From Glycine soja (taxonomy: Eukaryota; Streptophyta; Magnoliopsida; Fabales; Fabaceae), in the NCBI RefSeq assembly GCF_004193775.1, contig NC_041003.1:23862685-23926684 (forward strand): a stretch of 64,000 nt of DNA, read 5' to 3'. Under the pieces are notes generated by a model, which did no database searches, was not told where the DNA came from, and saw nothing but the letters and a program-made list of their open reading frames with translations. Shown piece after piece: positions 20,018 through 32,269 of this stretch. The position numbers and the translations under genes are program-made. The stretch's first letter is position 1. Every line of letters starts with the position of its first letter.

Positions 20018-20895
20018 TTGTGATTCAAGATTGGTCTTTCCTCGAGGAAAGAAGGGTCCACTTAGCTGAAGGTGAGTATATTGAATCCAAGCAAATATTG
20101 CTAGGAGGCACTTGACACAGCTTGTAGAGCCCATGCCTAAATATGACCTTTAGATTGTCATGGAATTTTATGCAAATGTTGGCCTACTGAGGAAGGTGTT
20201 ATGGATAAGCGCTCCAAAGTGCGGGGCCAATGGATTCCTTATGACACAGATGCCATCAACCAATTTTTAGGAATGCATTGATCCTAGAGGAGGGGCAGCA
20301 ATGTGAGTATATTGTAAGGAGAAGTCAGACAACAGGTTTTGATGAAGAGGCTATAGTTCAGCTACTTTGCTTCATAGGACATGATTTTGTACGGAGCATG
20401 GTAGGGAGGCCATTGCAAATCATGCGCACCAACATGATGACTTTCCTTCTCAGTAATATCCTTCCAAGTGACCACAAATTTGATCTTACCCTACCTAAAT
20501 ATCAGCTGGTCTACAACATTACGGAGCAGATCAATGTTCATGTGGCCCAACTCATTTCAGATGCTATCCATCATTTTGTTGGTATTGAGCCTCCTAGGCA
20601 CCTAGTGGACCCAGAAAAGTCCAACTGAGCACTGTGATTTCCTTCCTTAATTACAGGTCTCTGCCAGTTCTATGGTCACACCAACAAAACATATTCAGCC
20701 TCCAATTAATAGATAATTTATTGAAAAATATTGCATGCCAAGGCAGGTACAGTAGCCAGAGCAAGATCAGCAACATTATTTCATTGAGGAGGCAGGACCT
20801 GCAAGCGCTCAAGGAGATGCCCAAGGAGATGGAGGGAGAGTTGAGGATGATGAAGACATGGCAGATCTGGTTGATTATTTCATTGGAGGAGACTG
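20018..20895 (+). pseudogene. Accessory ORF (plant transposon domain), copy 2, degenerate
   Basis: Blocks colinear with the ORF at 49128-47878: WSFLEERRVHL (20035), EPMPKYDL then IVMEFYANV (20127-20180), GQWIPYDTDAI (20226-20260), LEEGQQCEY..GFDEEAIVQLLC (20281-20370), RTNM..FLLSNILPSDH, HVAQLISDAI, DPEKSN (to 20626), FP.LITGLCQFYG (after a frameshift) and the acidic end DEDMADLVDYFIGGD* (20845-20895). Stops and several frameshifts make it inactive. The 5' end is cut near 20018 by the minisatellite tail. Confidence 0.85.
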
Positions 20896-22404
20896 AGTTC
20901 CTTAGCCATGATCTTTTGAAATTTGAGAACTTGTCTTTATGTTTATTTATCGCTTCGTATTAAATTTCAGTACTTTATTACTTTGATTTGAATTTTTTGA
21001 AAAAAAACTTACGCGAGATTATTTTGATTAATTTATGCATGCTTTGATATTCTGATGGTGTAGTTGTAGATTATAACTCTTTTTGGGACTTAAACAAAAA
21101 ATCTTTCTTGAACATGACATGCTTTGGAAAGAATCAACAACCAGTTTTTTTTTTAAATATATTTTTGGATCAGAACATGACAAATGGTTTTTTTTGAAAA
21201 AAATATTGAGGATGAAAATAATGAAGGACTTTCCCAAATACCAAATGAACTTAGATATTTTTGCATGGACTTGATAAAAGAACAACTTTTGAAATACTAA
21301 TTTGGTCTGAATATGGAATCAGGCCTTAAGCTTTAGTCAATGTGTGAAACCACAGATTTTACATTGAGTGTCCTCATTGATATGTTCTACATTTGGTTTT
21401 GCATGAATTTCTAATTGTCATAACATATGATTCATGGATATGATCTAGGCATTCTTTCTTTCTTTACATTTTAAGCCACTGGCCAAACAACTATCCCAAT
21501 GTATATTATTTTATCATTTGCAAGCCCTTTGAGCCAAACACTTGATATTTTATTGGAACATTAACCTAGGATAAAAGTTTCCTACCTTACCTTAGGTTAG
21601 GAGAGCAAGGGTGATTTTGATGGGGATTTCTATCATTTGGTGACTAATGTGATGAGAATACTCTGTTTTTTATGAGTATTTAAAGGAAATTAAATGTTTA
21701 TCAGAAAAAAAAGAAATAATAAAAAAACAAAAAAAGAGAAAAGAAAAAGAGAAAGGAGAAACAAGTTTTTTGTGGATAAATAAATGTTTGAATCATGTAC
21801 AAAGTTGTTGTAAATATCTAAATAGAAAGAAGTGAATAACTTGGTTAAAACAAAAAAAGGATAGTAAGTGATCGTTCATTTAAGTTACTAGCTAGGTTTT
21901 TATGTCCGCTCTCTTATTCTTAAGGCATGTTGAATATCCAGAAAAAACCAAGATTTCCTTAAAAACCAAGCCCAACCTTAAAAATACCTATTGATCCATG
22001 ATGATTATGCACATTATCTTTGATTTGATGGGAAATGACTTGCAAGATTGATTTATGACATATATGTGATTGGAATTAAGATGAAACACTTATCTGTGTG
22101 AGATTTATACACCTTTGAGAGGTTCTCCTCTTTTTTAATGAATCCAGTGTTTCCTCTGATGTTAAAAACGAAATGCAAAGTGATCTTAATCTCATTTTCG
22201 ATTCTAAGAATTTGATCTTTGTGCTTTTATTTCTTATTGTTGCATTTTCGAAAAATGTTGTTCTAATCAGTTTAGGGATTGATTCTTTACCAAGCATGTT
22301 CATATCTTTTGAAGCATGTTTATTTTATACTTTACTATTTTTATTTGTAATTTTTCTGTACTTTGCTTTAGGACAAGCAAGATTTTGGGTTAGGAGGAGT
22401 ACCT
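20896..22404 (+). other. 3' tail downstream of accessory ORF copy 2
   Basis: No gene. AT-rich, with an A/G-rich stretch at 21705-21765. Near 22368-22400 there is AGGACAAGCAAGATTTTGGG, which resembles the polypurine-tract context at the 3' end of Athila/Calypso elements, suggesting this is the 3' region of such an element whose LTR has been replaced. Confidence 0.45.
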
Positions 22405-22424
22405 CTTCCCAAGTGTTGAAATTA

Positions 22425-22915
22425 GACTTCAATATCTTCTATTTTTATGCTTTACAAGACTTCATGTCTTCTGTTTTTACGCTTCACAAGGCTTCAATGT
22501 CTTTTGTTGTTATGCTTCACAAGACTTCATGTCTTCTATTTTTTATGCTTTACAAGACTTCATGTCTTATGTTGTTATGCTTTACAAGAATTCATGTATT
22601 TTGTTGTTATGCTTTACAAGACTTCGGTGTCTTCTGTTGTTATGCTTTACAAGACTTCATGTCTTCTATTTTATATGCTTTATAAGACTTCATGTCTTCT
22701 ATTGTTATGCTTTGCAAGACTTCATGTCTTCTATTTTTAATGCTTTACAGGACTTCATGTCTTCTGTTTTATGCTTAACAAGACTTCAATGTCAATGTTC
22801 TCTGCTTTTATGCCCCATAGGACTTCGATGTCCTCCATTTTACATTTTTATAGGACCTCAAGGTCCTCTGTTTCATGTTATAAGACTTCAATGTCCTTTT
22901 GTTTTATTGGTTTCA
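22425..22915 (+). repeat. Third minisatellite cluster (AAGACTTCATGTCTTC)
   Basis: About fifteen units of roughly 30-32 bp in the form GCTTTACAAGACTTCATGTC, becoming TAGGACTTCGATGTCC near the end. The apparent hydrophobic ORFs here are by-products of the repeat. Confidence 0.88.
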
Positions 22916-22986
22916 CTATTTTTTTTCTCTGTCGTGCGGCATTGAATTGCAAGATCACTCGAATGAAATTAGTTCTGACTGCATAT

Positions 22987-23345
22987 GTTGTAAAAAGATT
23001 TTGATGATGCCAAAGATTGAAGCAATTTGTATTATTTTCATTTAAACTAACAAAGGGTTTAAATATATTTTTTTTGTTTTTGAAAAGAGTTTCTATAAAA
23101 TTTGTTGGTATAGTTTGATCAAGTATGTTTGTGAAAATCTGATTATTTTTACAAAAGGTCTGTGAATAATTTTGAAAAGGTTTGATCCAGTATAGTTTGA
23201 CCAAACTATAGTTTTATCTTTAGAAGAGGTCTGTGAATACTTTTGAAATCACCATTCAATCTCCCTTCTTCTAATATTTGCCTTTATAGTTTGGTGTCAG
23301 AGCTCTGCCTCTAAAGGTTAAGCACCTGACAATGTCTAGAGGAAA
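22987..23345 (+). repeat. Probable Copia LTR end, primer site and gag start fragment
   Basis: A possible short LTR starts TGTTGTAAAAAGATTTTGATG (22987). The primer-like TTGGTGTCAGAGCTC is at 23291-23305 and a gag-like start (MSRGKDPDDKP then stop) at 23332. The same arrangement occurs reversed at about 32285-32200 on the minus strand, supporting the reading. Truncated after about 35 bp of gag. Confidence 0.5.
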
Positions 23346-23369
23346 GGATCCCGACGACAAACCATGACA

Positions 23370-23640
23370 ACAATTATAGTGTGTTTGGATGGAGCAATTT
23401 AGTAGGAGAATTCATTTTTTCAAGGAATTTAAAAGGATTCGTGATAAAATAGCTCGTTTGGATAGAATATTTCAAAGGAGACTTAGTTTTTGGTATTTTT
23501 ATGAATCATTTTGATTGACTAAAATAGTGGGATTTCAAATTCTCTCAAAAGATAAAGAATTTGAAATTCTCTTTTCGAAGATGTTCACTCTAACTCAAGT
23601 TCTTGCTCACGACTCTTTTTTGCTCACACTCACAACTACA
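23370..23640. other. Unassigned AT-rich segment
   Basis: Begins AGTGTGTTTGGATGGAGC, a form often seen at ends of plant non-autonomous transposons, but no matching inverted end was found. No ORF of note. Confidence 0.25.
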
Positions 23641-24250
23641 GGTGACCAAAGTATTTACAGCCAACATTGACATAAGTTATTTTTCACTGATGTTGGCCAA
23701 GGTTTTCTCGATCAGAATTTTTTTGTATGATGTCAACCAAAACTATTTTTTGTCGATATATGCTAAGATTTTTTTTAAGATGATGTTGGTTAGGGTTATT
23801 TTCTCACTCACGTCAGTCATGGGAATTTTCTGCTGACGTCGGCCAAGCATATTTTTTGGTCGTTATCGTCCAGGTTTTTTCAGTTGATGTTGACCAATGA
23901 TTTTTTTGGCCGATGTCAACTAAGTTTTTCCAGCCAATATTAGCCAAAGCTATTTTTTAGCCAATATCAACTAGGGTTATTTTTCAGCCAATGTTAGCTA
24001 GGGTGTTTTGGCTAATGTCAACTAGATTTTCTTAGCCGATGTCGGCTAGGATTTCTTTTGCTGACATCGACTAGGGTTTTCTGATTGACATCAGTTAGAG
24101 CTATTTCTTAACCACATTAGCTATGGTTTTGTGGTTGATGTTGGCTAGGGTTTTTTCTGCTAACATTAGCTAGGTATTTTTGACTGACATCGGGCATGAC
24201 TATTTTTAGTAGACATCAACTACGTTCTTTCAGTCGACATCCACTAGAGT
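23640..24250 (+). repeat. Degenerate GCCGATGTCGGCTAGGGTTTTTT repeat
   Basis: About fifteen imperfect units of roughly 35-42 bp alternating a (G)CCGATGTCGGC-like inverted core with T-rich linkers. Units are strongly diverged, with many showing CCAATATCAACTAGGG or GACATCGACTAGGG. Confidence 0.7.
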
Positions 24251-24259
24251 TTTTTTGAT

Positions 24260-25840
24260 TGGAAAAAGGTATTGGTGATTTCATAGGCTTAGCATCTTCC
24301 ATCTTGAACCTTTTCAAAAGTTTCGTTGTATACTTTTATTTATCAATAAAACACACACACACACACACCCTTATATTCTTCCTTGATCTAAAGCTCCAAG
24401 AAGAACTTGAGTTCTCCCATCATGTTCATTTCAAACTCAATTTTAATCAAATCAAAGAAGTCCTTGCATAGAGATTCATTGGTAACTCCAAAAATAATAT
24501 CATCAACATAAATTCGAACCATAATGAAATCCTTGTCAACTTCTTTTCTAAAGAGAGTTGTGTCTACTTTGCTTCCCATAAATCATTTTCTAAAAGGATA
24601 AAGAGAATTTTGTCATACCAAGCATGAGGTGTCTACTTTAGACCATATAGTGCCTTTTTAAGTTTGAAAATGTGATCTATAAGAATAGGATCTTCAAAAC
24701 TAGGAGGTTGCTTAACATAAATTTCCTCTTCAATAAAACCATTTAAAAACACACTTTTATCATCCGTTTGAAAAAGCTTGATATTTTTATGAGCAACAAA
24801 GGCAAACATGATTCTTATAGCTTCCAGTCTAGCAGTAGGAGCAAAGGTTTTAGTTAAATATATATTTTCCTTTTGGTGAAAGACTTGAGCTACTAACCTA
24901 GATTTGTTTCTTACCACTTTACCTTTGTTTATCCAACTTGTTTTTGAACACCCATCTTATTCCAATGATACTCTTGCTTGTAAGCTTAGGAACTAAGGAC
25001 CATATGTCACTTCTATTGAACTAATAAAGCTCTTCTATCATGGCTATGATTCATTCATCGTTTGATAATGTCTTGTCTATCTCTAAGATTAAGGCATAAG
25101 ATGCTTGATGTTAGAAAAGTGGTCTAGTTCTAACTCCTTTTGTCTGACTACCTGTGATCTGATCTTGAATATGTGTGAAACTTCTAGTCCCTTGTATATG
25201 GTTGTTGTTCAGATGATTATTCACTTTATGGTAGAATCTCTTTAGAGTGCTTAACTTAATCTACCTTAGTGGGCATAAATGGACCAATTTGCATATCTGT
25301 AAAATCATCCTCAAGATTTGATAGTCTTTTACCAGACATCAGTCCATCATTGAACTTAACATGGATTGTTTCTTCAACCACTAAAGTCCTTGTGTTAAAG
25401 ACTGTGTAAGCATTAGCTGTATCATAATATCCAAGGAAGATCCCCTTATCCACCTTTGAATCAAAGTTTGCATGTTGATCTTTGGCATTAATGATAAAGC
25501 ACTCACATTCAAAGGGGTGAAAGTAAGAAATGTCGGGTCTCCTTCCTCTCCATAATTCATAAGGAGTCTTATCAAGCATAGGCCATATCAATACTCTATT
25601 TTAAACATGACATTCAATGTTTACTACTTCTACCCAAAAATGCTTAGGAATAGTGTTTCTGCAAAGCATAGTCCTAGCCATTTCTTGTGGAGTTCTATTT
25701 TTCCTTTCAACTACCCCATTTTTGTTGAGGAGTTCTCAGTGAAGAGAAGTTGTGGAAAATACTATTCCTTTCACATAATGATTTGAGCTCAACATTCTCA
25801 AACTTTGTTTCATGGTCTTTATTTTATAGAATTTAAATTT
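24260..25840 (-). pseudogene. SIRE-like Copia integrase C-terminus and reverse transcriptase, decayed
   Basis: Minus strand order: integrase (ETKFENVELKSLCERN near 25830-25780), ERKNRTPQEMA region, MIWPMLDKTPYELWRGRRPD from 25591, FDSKVDKGIFLGY, then after a gap RT (NKSRLVAQVFHQKEN from about 24905, TFAPTARLEAIR, LKKALYGLK) and the catalytic box YVDDIIFG near 24510-24485, ending near 24390 (MMGELKFFLEL). Many stops and frameshifts. RNase H and the 3' LTR are missing. Residue patterns resemble SIRE/Maximus Copia. Confidence 0.88.
24350..24368. repeat. (AC)n microsatellite
   Basis: About nine AC units at the broken end of the RT relic. Confidence 0.9.
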
Positions 25841-26128
25841 GGGAAGTATGAGAAAAATGCAAATCTTTGAATTAGGTCAAATCTTTAATCAAATCTATCT
25901 TGTTGTCTTGTAGAATTCTTAGGAATTTTTGCTAGACAATTCAGATACCATGTTAGAAACCTTGGATAATAATCTTTAATTCTATATGAGAAGTTTTTGT
26001 GTTGAAAATGTTATACGAATTTTAACTAGAGGATGTTTCTATCTTGTTTTCTAATAGTCTAGGTTTTTAGAATTATGCTTTGTTGATGTGATTAAATTGT
26101 TGTTTTGTTAGGTGTATATTTTGCTTTA

Positions 26129-26288
26129 TGTAACATCCCTAATTATCGACTTCTCAACGCCTTACACACTATGAAACTTCACAATGACAAACTTCACTCA
26201 ACTCTTCGTTCATCAAAACCCTCAACCGGTCAAAACCCTTCGTAGGTAGCCACTTTTGAGACATTGATAACCAACCCAGTTGCTTTCA
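26129..26288 (-). repeat. 160-bp direct repeat, possible short LTR, copy 1
   Basis: TGTAACATCCC...GTTGCTTTCA; similar throughout to 28129-28286, including CTTCACTCAACTC and CAAAACCCT blocks. Confidence 0.6.
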
Positions 26289-28128
26289 AGATTAATGACG
26301 ATAACCATAAACCAACATGAGACTTTTCAATGTTTTTTCTCCTCACTCACACTTTATGGGAAACTATTAGAGATAGGGGGAGAAGCAACATGGAACAACC
26401 TAAGGCTAAAGCTTGAAGCCCAAGGAAAAGTTTGAAGGAGCTTTAGAAGATGTTTTGGCTTTTACATGTCTAACTCCTTTGAGTGGAATTTGTATTGGTT
26501 GTTAACTTGATTGTTGCATCTTAGTACATTGGATATTTGTCTTGCATTATGCATCATGATAGTGTGTGTGAAGGAAATTGTCTAAGTTAGAAAAAATTTC
26601 TTCAGAGGCTAAAACTCTATTTTAATCGATTACAGAGTTGTCATAATCGATTACAACAAGTTTTCTTCAGCTCACAGAGTTAAGTCTCATATCGGTTTAA
26701 TCAATTATGGTAATACTTTAATCGATTACACTGTTGTTGGAGACAATGATTGATTTTTTCAGGAGTCTCTTCTTTAATCGATTACAAGATGGATTAATTG
26801 ATTACTTCTCTCTTATTTAAGTTGTTCAGAGGTGAACAAGAACACTTTAATCAATTACTTAGGTCATCTAATCGATTAAATTGTTCTTGAGTGATTTTCT
26901 AGATGTTGGATGAACACTTTAATCGATTGCTTCATTGAAATAATCAATTGCATTATAGATTTAATCTATTTCAAGTGGTTATAATTGTTTTCTCCTAATA
27001 ACTATCTTGTGTTCACATCTAAATATCATGAGATCATTAAAGAATATTCAATACATCTCAAAATTTACTTCTTAGTCTCAGAATGAACAAGATTTCGTAC
27101 TTTCATTGGTGAACAAGAGATAGAGAGAAAAAAGCTTTATAGTAACTCACAAATTTTTATTCTTTTGATTTGGAAGATCTTTTCTTGGAAGTGAGTTGTT
27201 TATTTTTAGTAGAAGAAGATCAAATTCTCAATCTAGCAATATTTTTGTGGAAAGATTGGTCAAGTTGTATTTCTCCTACTTGGTTTTTTTTTCATTTGTA
27301 TGGTTATTACACAGTCTTGTGTTTATGCGTGAATTGCTTACAACATGCTAGAATAGGGTTTTCTAGTTTGGGCTAAGAGTAGGATTCTCTTAGGCTTATA
27401 TCCACAGATGGTCCTAGTGTTGCATGCCTTAGTCTCTTTTTTCGGGGGTGGGAATTGTAGATTGCTTGTGATTACTTGTAATAATTCTTGATGCATAGTG
27501 GAAATCTAATTTAGGTTGTGGATTAGATATCTGGATTAGCTTCTCTAGAAATAGAGAGTGAACCAGTATTAAAGATTGTGTCGTTGTCTCTTGATTCATA
27601 TCTTTCATTCATGCAAGGTTTAATCAACTCATTCAAGTTTTATTCAAGGTTTGAAAAGATTCAAGTTTTGTGATTTTGAAAGAAAGGAAGTTAATGAAGG
27701 ATCATGTGTAAGGAAGGATTAATTAAGTATTGATTACATTTGATTCATATTTGTTCTGTGAAATTATTCGTTTAGAAAAGTTTTTTCTGTAACTATTTTA
27801 AAAAGTACAGTTTTTGTTTGAAAACCAATTCACCCTCCCCCCTCTTAGTTTATTATGTTTCATCATCTTTTTTCAAAAACTTTCTAAAAGCTATTAACTA
27901 TGGAGTTCATAAATGATGAGTAACCGAAAAGTATATGCATCTTGTTGGTATAGGTAGTACCAATTAATTTCTTTAAGTCATCCTCAATTGTACAATCTTA
28001 TACCTCCATAGCATTTGGATCCCTCTCATTCTGGTGTGATTCGTCTAGGGTCTTACATGCCCACCAGCTTCACCTTGATTCGTCCTTGAACCACACCATA
28101 CTAGAGAGAGGTCTAATCCGATACCATT

Positions 28129-28286
28129 TGTAACACCTCTAAGTGTCAACTTTTCAGCGGCTCACATCATGATACTTCACACAGTAACACTTCACTCAAC
28201 TCCTCTTTGGTCAAAACCCTCCATCGGTTAGAAGCCTCCCTAGGTAGTTATTTCTAAGACATCAACAACCAACCTAGTTGCTTTCA
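28129..28286 (-). repeat. 160-bp direct repeat, possible short LTR, copy 2
   Basis: TGTAACACCTC...GTTGCTTTCA. Read on the minus strand it is followed by AATGGTATCGGATTAGACC, which resembles a tRNA-Met primer site, suggesting a 5' LTR. Confidence 0.55.
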
Positions 28287-28287
28287 G

Positions 28288-29602
28288 GAGGAGATGCAAA
28301 AGCCTTTTGTTTAACCATTTTACACAATATCTCAAAGACAATGAAAGACTCATGTTTATGCGCTAGGAAGTATGCCCATGTATATCTAGAGTAGTCATGA
28401 ACTATGACAAGCCATACTTCTTTCCTCCTAGACTCAATATTCTAGATGGTCTAAACAAATCCATATGCAAGAGTTGTAACAGTCTAGAAGTGGAAACAAC
28501 TTTTTGGGATTTAAAAGAGGTTTTAATTTGTTTCCTTTTTTGACATGTTTCACAAAGAAGATGGATTTTCCAAGAAATTTTAGGTAATCCTTTTACTAAA
28601 TCCTCTTTAGAGATTTTCAAAATGTATTGCAAATTGATATGCTCAAGTTTTTTGTGTCAAATCCATATTTTTTGAGACCTAACAAGATACATTCTATTTG
28701 CTTAGATATATCATACAAATTGTTGTGTCGTCTAGCATAAAAGAGTGTTTTGACGTCTTTTATCTTGACTACAAATGTGTCTTTGTTGAAGGAGACAATA
28801 TAACCATTGTCACAAAATTGACTTATGCTTAATAGGTTATACTTCAAACTTCAACATTTAAGACATTTATGGAGGCTAGAAAGGACATACCAATTTCACT
28901 TATACCTTATATCTTTCCTTTTCCCATGCTTCTAAAGGCAACAACTCCTTTAATTAGCTTTAGGTCTAGGAACATAGACCTTTTTCTAGTCATGCATCGT
29001 GAGCATCCATTGTCTAGGTACCTACTCAAATCCTTGCCTTTTCCTACCAAGGATATTTGCAATAGGATAATCTGAACTTTTGGTACCCAAATATTTTTGG
29101 TTCCTATAGCATTAGTACGCTTGGTCTGTCTAAACATTTGTTTCTTCTTGTGGATGCATCTGAACTTACAATGTCTACTCTTGTCACAAAAATCGCATTT
29201 GTCTAGATTAGACCGTGTCTGAGAAGATCATGCATCTTTTTCTAAGCCTAGACCAAATTTTTCGTATGGTTATTAATGGTATTTATGAAGCATACTTAAA
29301 TTGTTATAACTTTCCAAAAAGTTCCCAAAATCTTTGGTAAGACAGGCTACTTCCTCTCTTAGTTTTTCAATTATAGAAGGTTCATCTGTTGTACCAAAGG
29401 TACTAGCTTGGCTCAAACTCTCTTTTAGAATCTTAAGTTCTTGTTCTAAATATGTCTTAGATTTCTTTAGCTCATTATTTTCGCAAACAGACTATTTATA
29501 TTTTTTATACATTTTATATTGTAAAGAAATCATGTCAATTATGAAGAAGAACATCACAACTCTTGTGTTCATCACCGCTTGATAAAGAACTCGATGAGAC
29601 AT
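28288..29602 (-). pseudogene. SIRE-like Copia protease, GAG-pre-integrase and integrase start, decayed
   Basis: Minus strand: the protease region is legible as RYLDNGCSRCMT (about 29025; active site Asp-Asn-Gly instead of Asp-Ser-Gly), then YNLLSISQFCDNGY (from 28847), the pre-integrase zinc region (LLCETCQKRKQIKTSF) and integrase start LLHMDLFRPSR (near 28470). Several stops and frameshifts. Upstream (29140-29602) is gag/linker sequence continuous with 31205 onward across the solo LTR. Confidence 0.87.
29598..29602. repeat. Target-site duplication GACAT, left copy
   Basis: GACAT before the solo LTR; identical copy at 31205-31209. Confidence 0.93.
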
Positions 29603-31204
29603 TGTTGGATCAAGTGGCCTCGGAATAATTAAGAAGGGGGGGGGGGTTGAATTAATTATTAATGAACCTTTACTAATTAAAAATTTATCCTTCTTAATGT
29701 TACTAGATTCAATTAGGCTTTTACTATAATATTAAGAAAGTAAAGAACAGAAATAGAAACTTAACCAAAAGTAAAAGCGATAATTAAAGTACACAGCGGA
29801 AATTAAAAGTGTAGGGAAGAAGAAGACAAACACAAGCATTTTATATTGGTTCGGCAACAACCCGTGCCTACATCCAGTCCCCAAGCGACCTGCGGTCCTT
29901 GAGATTTTTTTTCAACCTTGTAAAAGCCTTTACAAGCAAAGATCCACAAGGAATGTATCCTCCCTTGTTCTCTTTGAACAACCAAGTGGATGTACCCTCC
30001 ACTTGAACTGATCAACAAGAGATGTACCCTCTCTTGTTCTCAGTTACAACAACCCAAGTAGATGTACCCTCTACTTGTACCACAAAGGATGTACCCTCCA
30101 ATGTGTTAAGACAAAGTTCTCAGGCGATTAGTCCTTTGAAACTTTCTGAAGGGGAAACAAAAGATATCTCAGGCGGTTAGTCCTTTGAAATATTTTGTTT
30201 ATGGGAAAGGGAAGAATCAAAAGAATTCTCAGACTGTGTCGTTTTGAATTCTTTGACAAGGGAGAAGGGAGACACAAAAGAATTCAGGCGGTTAGTCCTT
30301 TCTTCTTTTGGAAAAGGGAGAAGAGAGACACAAAAAGAATTCAGGCGGTTAGTCCTTGGCGAATTCTTTTTGGCAAAAAGAGAAGGGAATGAAATGGATG
30401 AATAGCACACTTTTGTTTTCTGTGAAAGAAAAAAGTTTGGAAACCAGAAAACTCAAAAATCTTTTGGCAAAGGAAGAAGAAGAAGTAGAAGTTCAAAGAG
30501 ATGTTCAAAAGTTAATTGGAAAAGTTCTATCAAAAACAAGTCAAGGTCTTGCTTTTATAGACTCTTCATGTCTGGTCAAGAAAACCATTGGAAGAGTTAT
30601 GACCTTGAGAAAACCTGAAAACCATTGGAAGAGTTATGTCTTTTGATTTTTATTCAAAACTTGTCACTGATAATCGATTACCAAAACCATGTAATCAATT
30701 ACACAAAGCTTTTTATGAAAGGATATGACTCTTCACAATTAATTTTGAATTTCAATGTTCAAATACACTGGTAATCGATTACCAATATCTTGTAATCGAT
30801 TACACCATTTTGAAATCAATTGGAACGTTGCAAATTCAGTTGAAAACTTTTGAAATCAAACTTTGCCACTGGTATTCGATTACAGGAAACTGGTAATTGA
30901 TTACCAGAGAGTAAAAACTCTGGTAACTTCGAAAATTTTGAGAAAAACTCTTTTGAAAAACAAAATTGTGCTATGTTTGTTTTTAGAAAAATCTTTTCAA
31001 TACTTCCCTTGTGAAGTCTTCTTGATTTCTTCTCTTGAATCTTGAATTTATCTTCTCTTGAATCTTGAAATCAAACTTCTCTTGATTCTTGAAACTTGTT
31101 GACTCAATCTTGGAATCATTCTCTTGGACTTTTTGTCATCATCTTTGTTATCATCAAAACTACTTGAATCAACTTGATTCTTCATCATAAAGCTTGCTTC
31201 TACA
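29603..31204 (-). mobile_element. Solo Copia LTR, same family as the element at 1668-8387
   Basis: 1602 bp; on the minus strand it begins TGTAGAAGC and ends GATCCAACA, flanked by perfect GACAT duplications. It carries both stem-loop arrays in reverse. One stem differs from the other two LTRs by a compensated pair (CAAGTGGA with TCCACTTG at 29983-30005). It has TGGTAATCGATTACCA motifs at about 30670-30905 and a run of ten G at the U5 end near 29638. Confidence 0.95.
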
Positions 31205-31209
31205 GACAT

Positions 31210-32230
31210 AAGATTCATAATAGGGTTTTACCTCAACTTTTTCATCAACATCTGCCATTAGCCATATGTTAGCTTGTTCTTTATTTGAGTTCTTGCTCTT
31301 TTCACTGTCTGATTCGTCCCAAGTGGCCATTAGACTATTCTTTTTCTTGCCACTATCATTCATGTTTCTAGGCTTTCAACATTCAAAACAAGTGATCTCA
31401 TCGCTTTCCTCCTTGTGTTTCTTTTTTAATCTTATGTCTTTCTTTTTGTAGGAATGTTGGAACTTTCCCTTCTTCTTTAGCATCTGTTTGAACTTCCTTG
31501 ACATTAGGGCCACCTCATCATCTGTTAATCCACCAAAGCTATCTTCTGATGCTTTAGATTCAACCATTTAAACTTTGAGAGCTTTGGTGGAGCACTTCTT
31601 TTCTTCTCTTTTGGAGCTTGTTTCTCCATGGTTAAGGGCAGTAGAATTCTTGCGAGGTAGATGATCTCTATTTTGGAGATGTAGCTCATGAAACTTGAAG
31701 AACTCCCAACAGCTCATCTTAAGATAGGGTTTTTATGTTTCTAGCTTCCTGAATGACTATTGTTTTAGGTTCCCACACCTTTGTAAAGGTGTGTCGCTGA
31801 GCTTCAAGAAACAATTAGGAGAACTTGCAATCTCCTAGAGTGTCTCATCAGAGTGGCATCTTTTCTTAGTATGACATCTTCTATTCCTTCATAGCTAACA
31901 CATAACGAGTCCCAAACTTCTTTGGATGTTTTTAGCCTACAAATTTTTTTGTATTTGTTCCTTGTTAGAGTGTGTGTTAGAGTGGATCTTGCTTTTGTGT
32001 TGAGTTCCATGAAGTCATCTTGAGTCCATTTTGTCTCAAGTCTTGCAATGGGTATATCTTCAGGCATGATGATCTACAATAATCGATATTGTGTGGACTT
32101 CATGTACATCTCCATACGATTCTTCCAATATGGATAATTATCTCCTGTGAAGGTTGAGGGCCTTGTAAGGGAAGCTCCCTCTAGAATGAACTAACTGTCA
32201 TGATTTGCTATCAAGATCTTTTCCTCTAGT
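31210..32230 (-). pseudogene. SIRE-like Copia gag, decayed
   Basis: Minus strand: the gag start region (SLTRPSTFTGDNYPYWKNRM, about 32170-32110), MPEDIPIARLETKWTQ from 32067, SKEVWDSLC, then after frameshifts GGLTDDEVALMSRKFKQML (31540 on), a Lys-rich stretch and the first half of the zinc knuckle (EITCFEC). The knuckle is interrupted, followed by an acidic segment (ADVDEKVEVKPYYESY) that reads into the solo LTR junction. Confidence 0.85.
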
Positions 32231-32269
32231 CAATGTTAGGTGCTCAACCTCTTACAGGTTAAGTTCTAA

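Larger units (their letters stand above)
25841..28287. mobile_element. 2.4-kb insertion inside the SIRE-like integrase
   Basis: It separates the two halves of the minus-strand integrase. It holds two direct repeats of about 160 bp (26129-26288 and 28129-28286, both TGTAACA...GCTTTCA), a region with TTTAATCGATTAC motifs (26625-26925), a purine block GATAGGGGGAGAAG (26365) and a C-rich CACCCTCCCCCCTCTTAG end near 27830 that resembles the end of a Copia LTR. On the minus strand, ATGGTATCGGATTAGACC follows one repeat like a primer site. No coding domain was recognised and the exact insertion limits and duplication were not found. Confidence 0.5.

Noticed and set aside
22173..22945. Hydrophobic ORFs resembling membrane proteins
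   Set aside because: Produced by the T-rich 32-bp minisatellite (22425-22915); same artefact as above.
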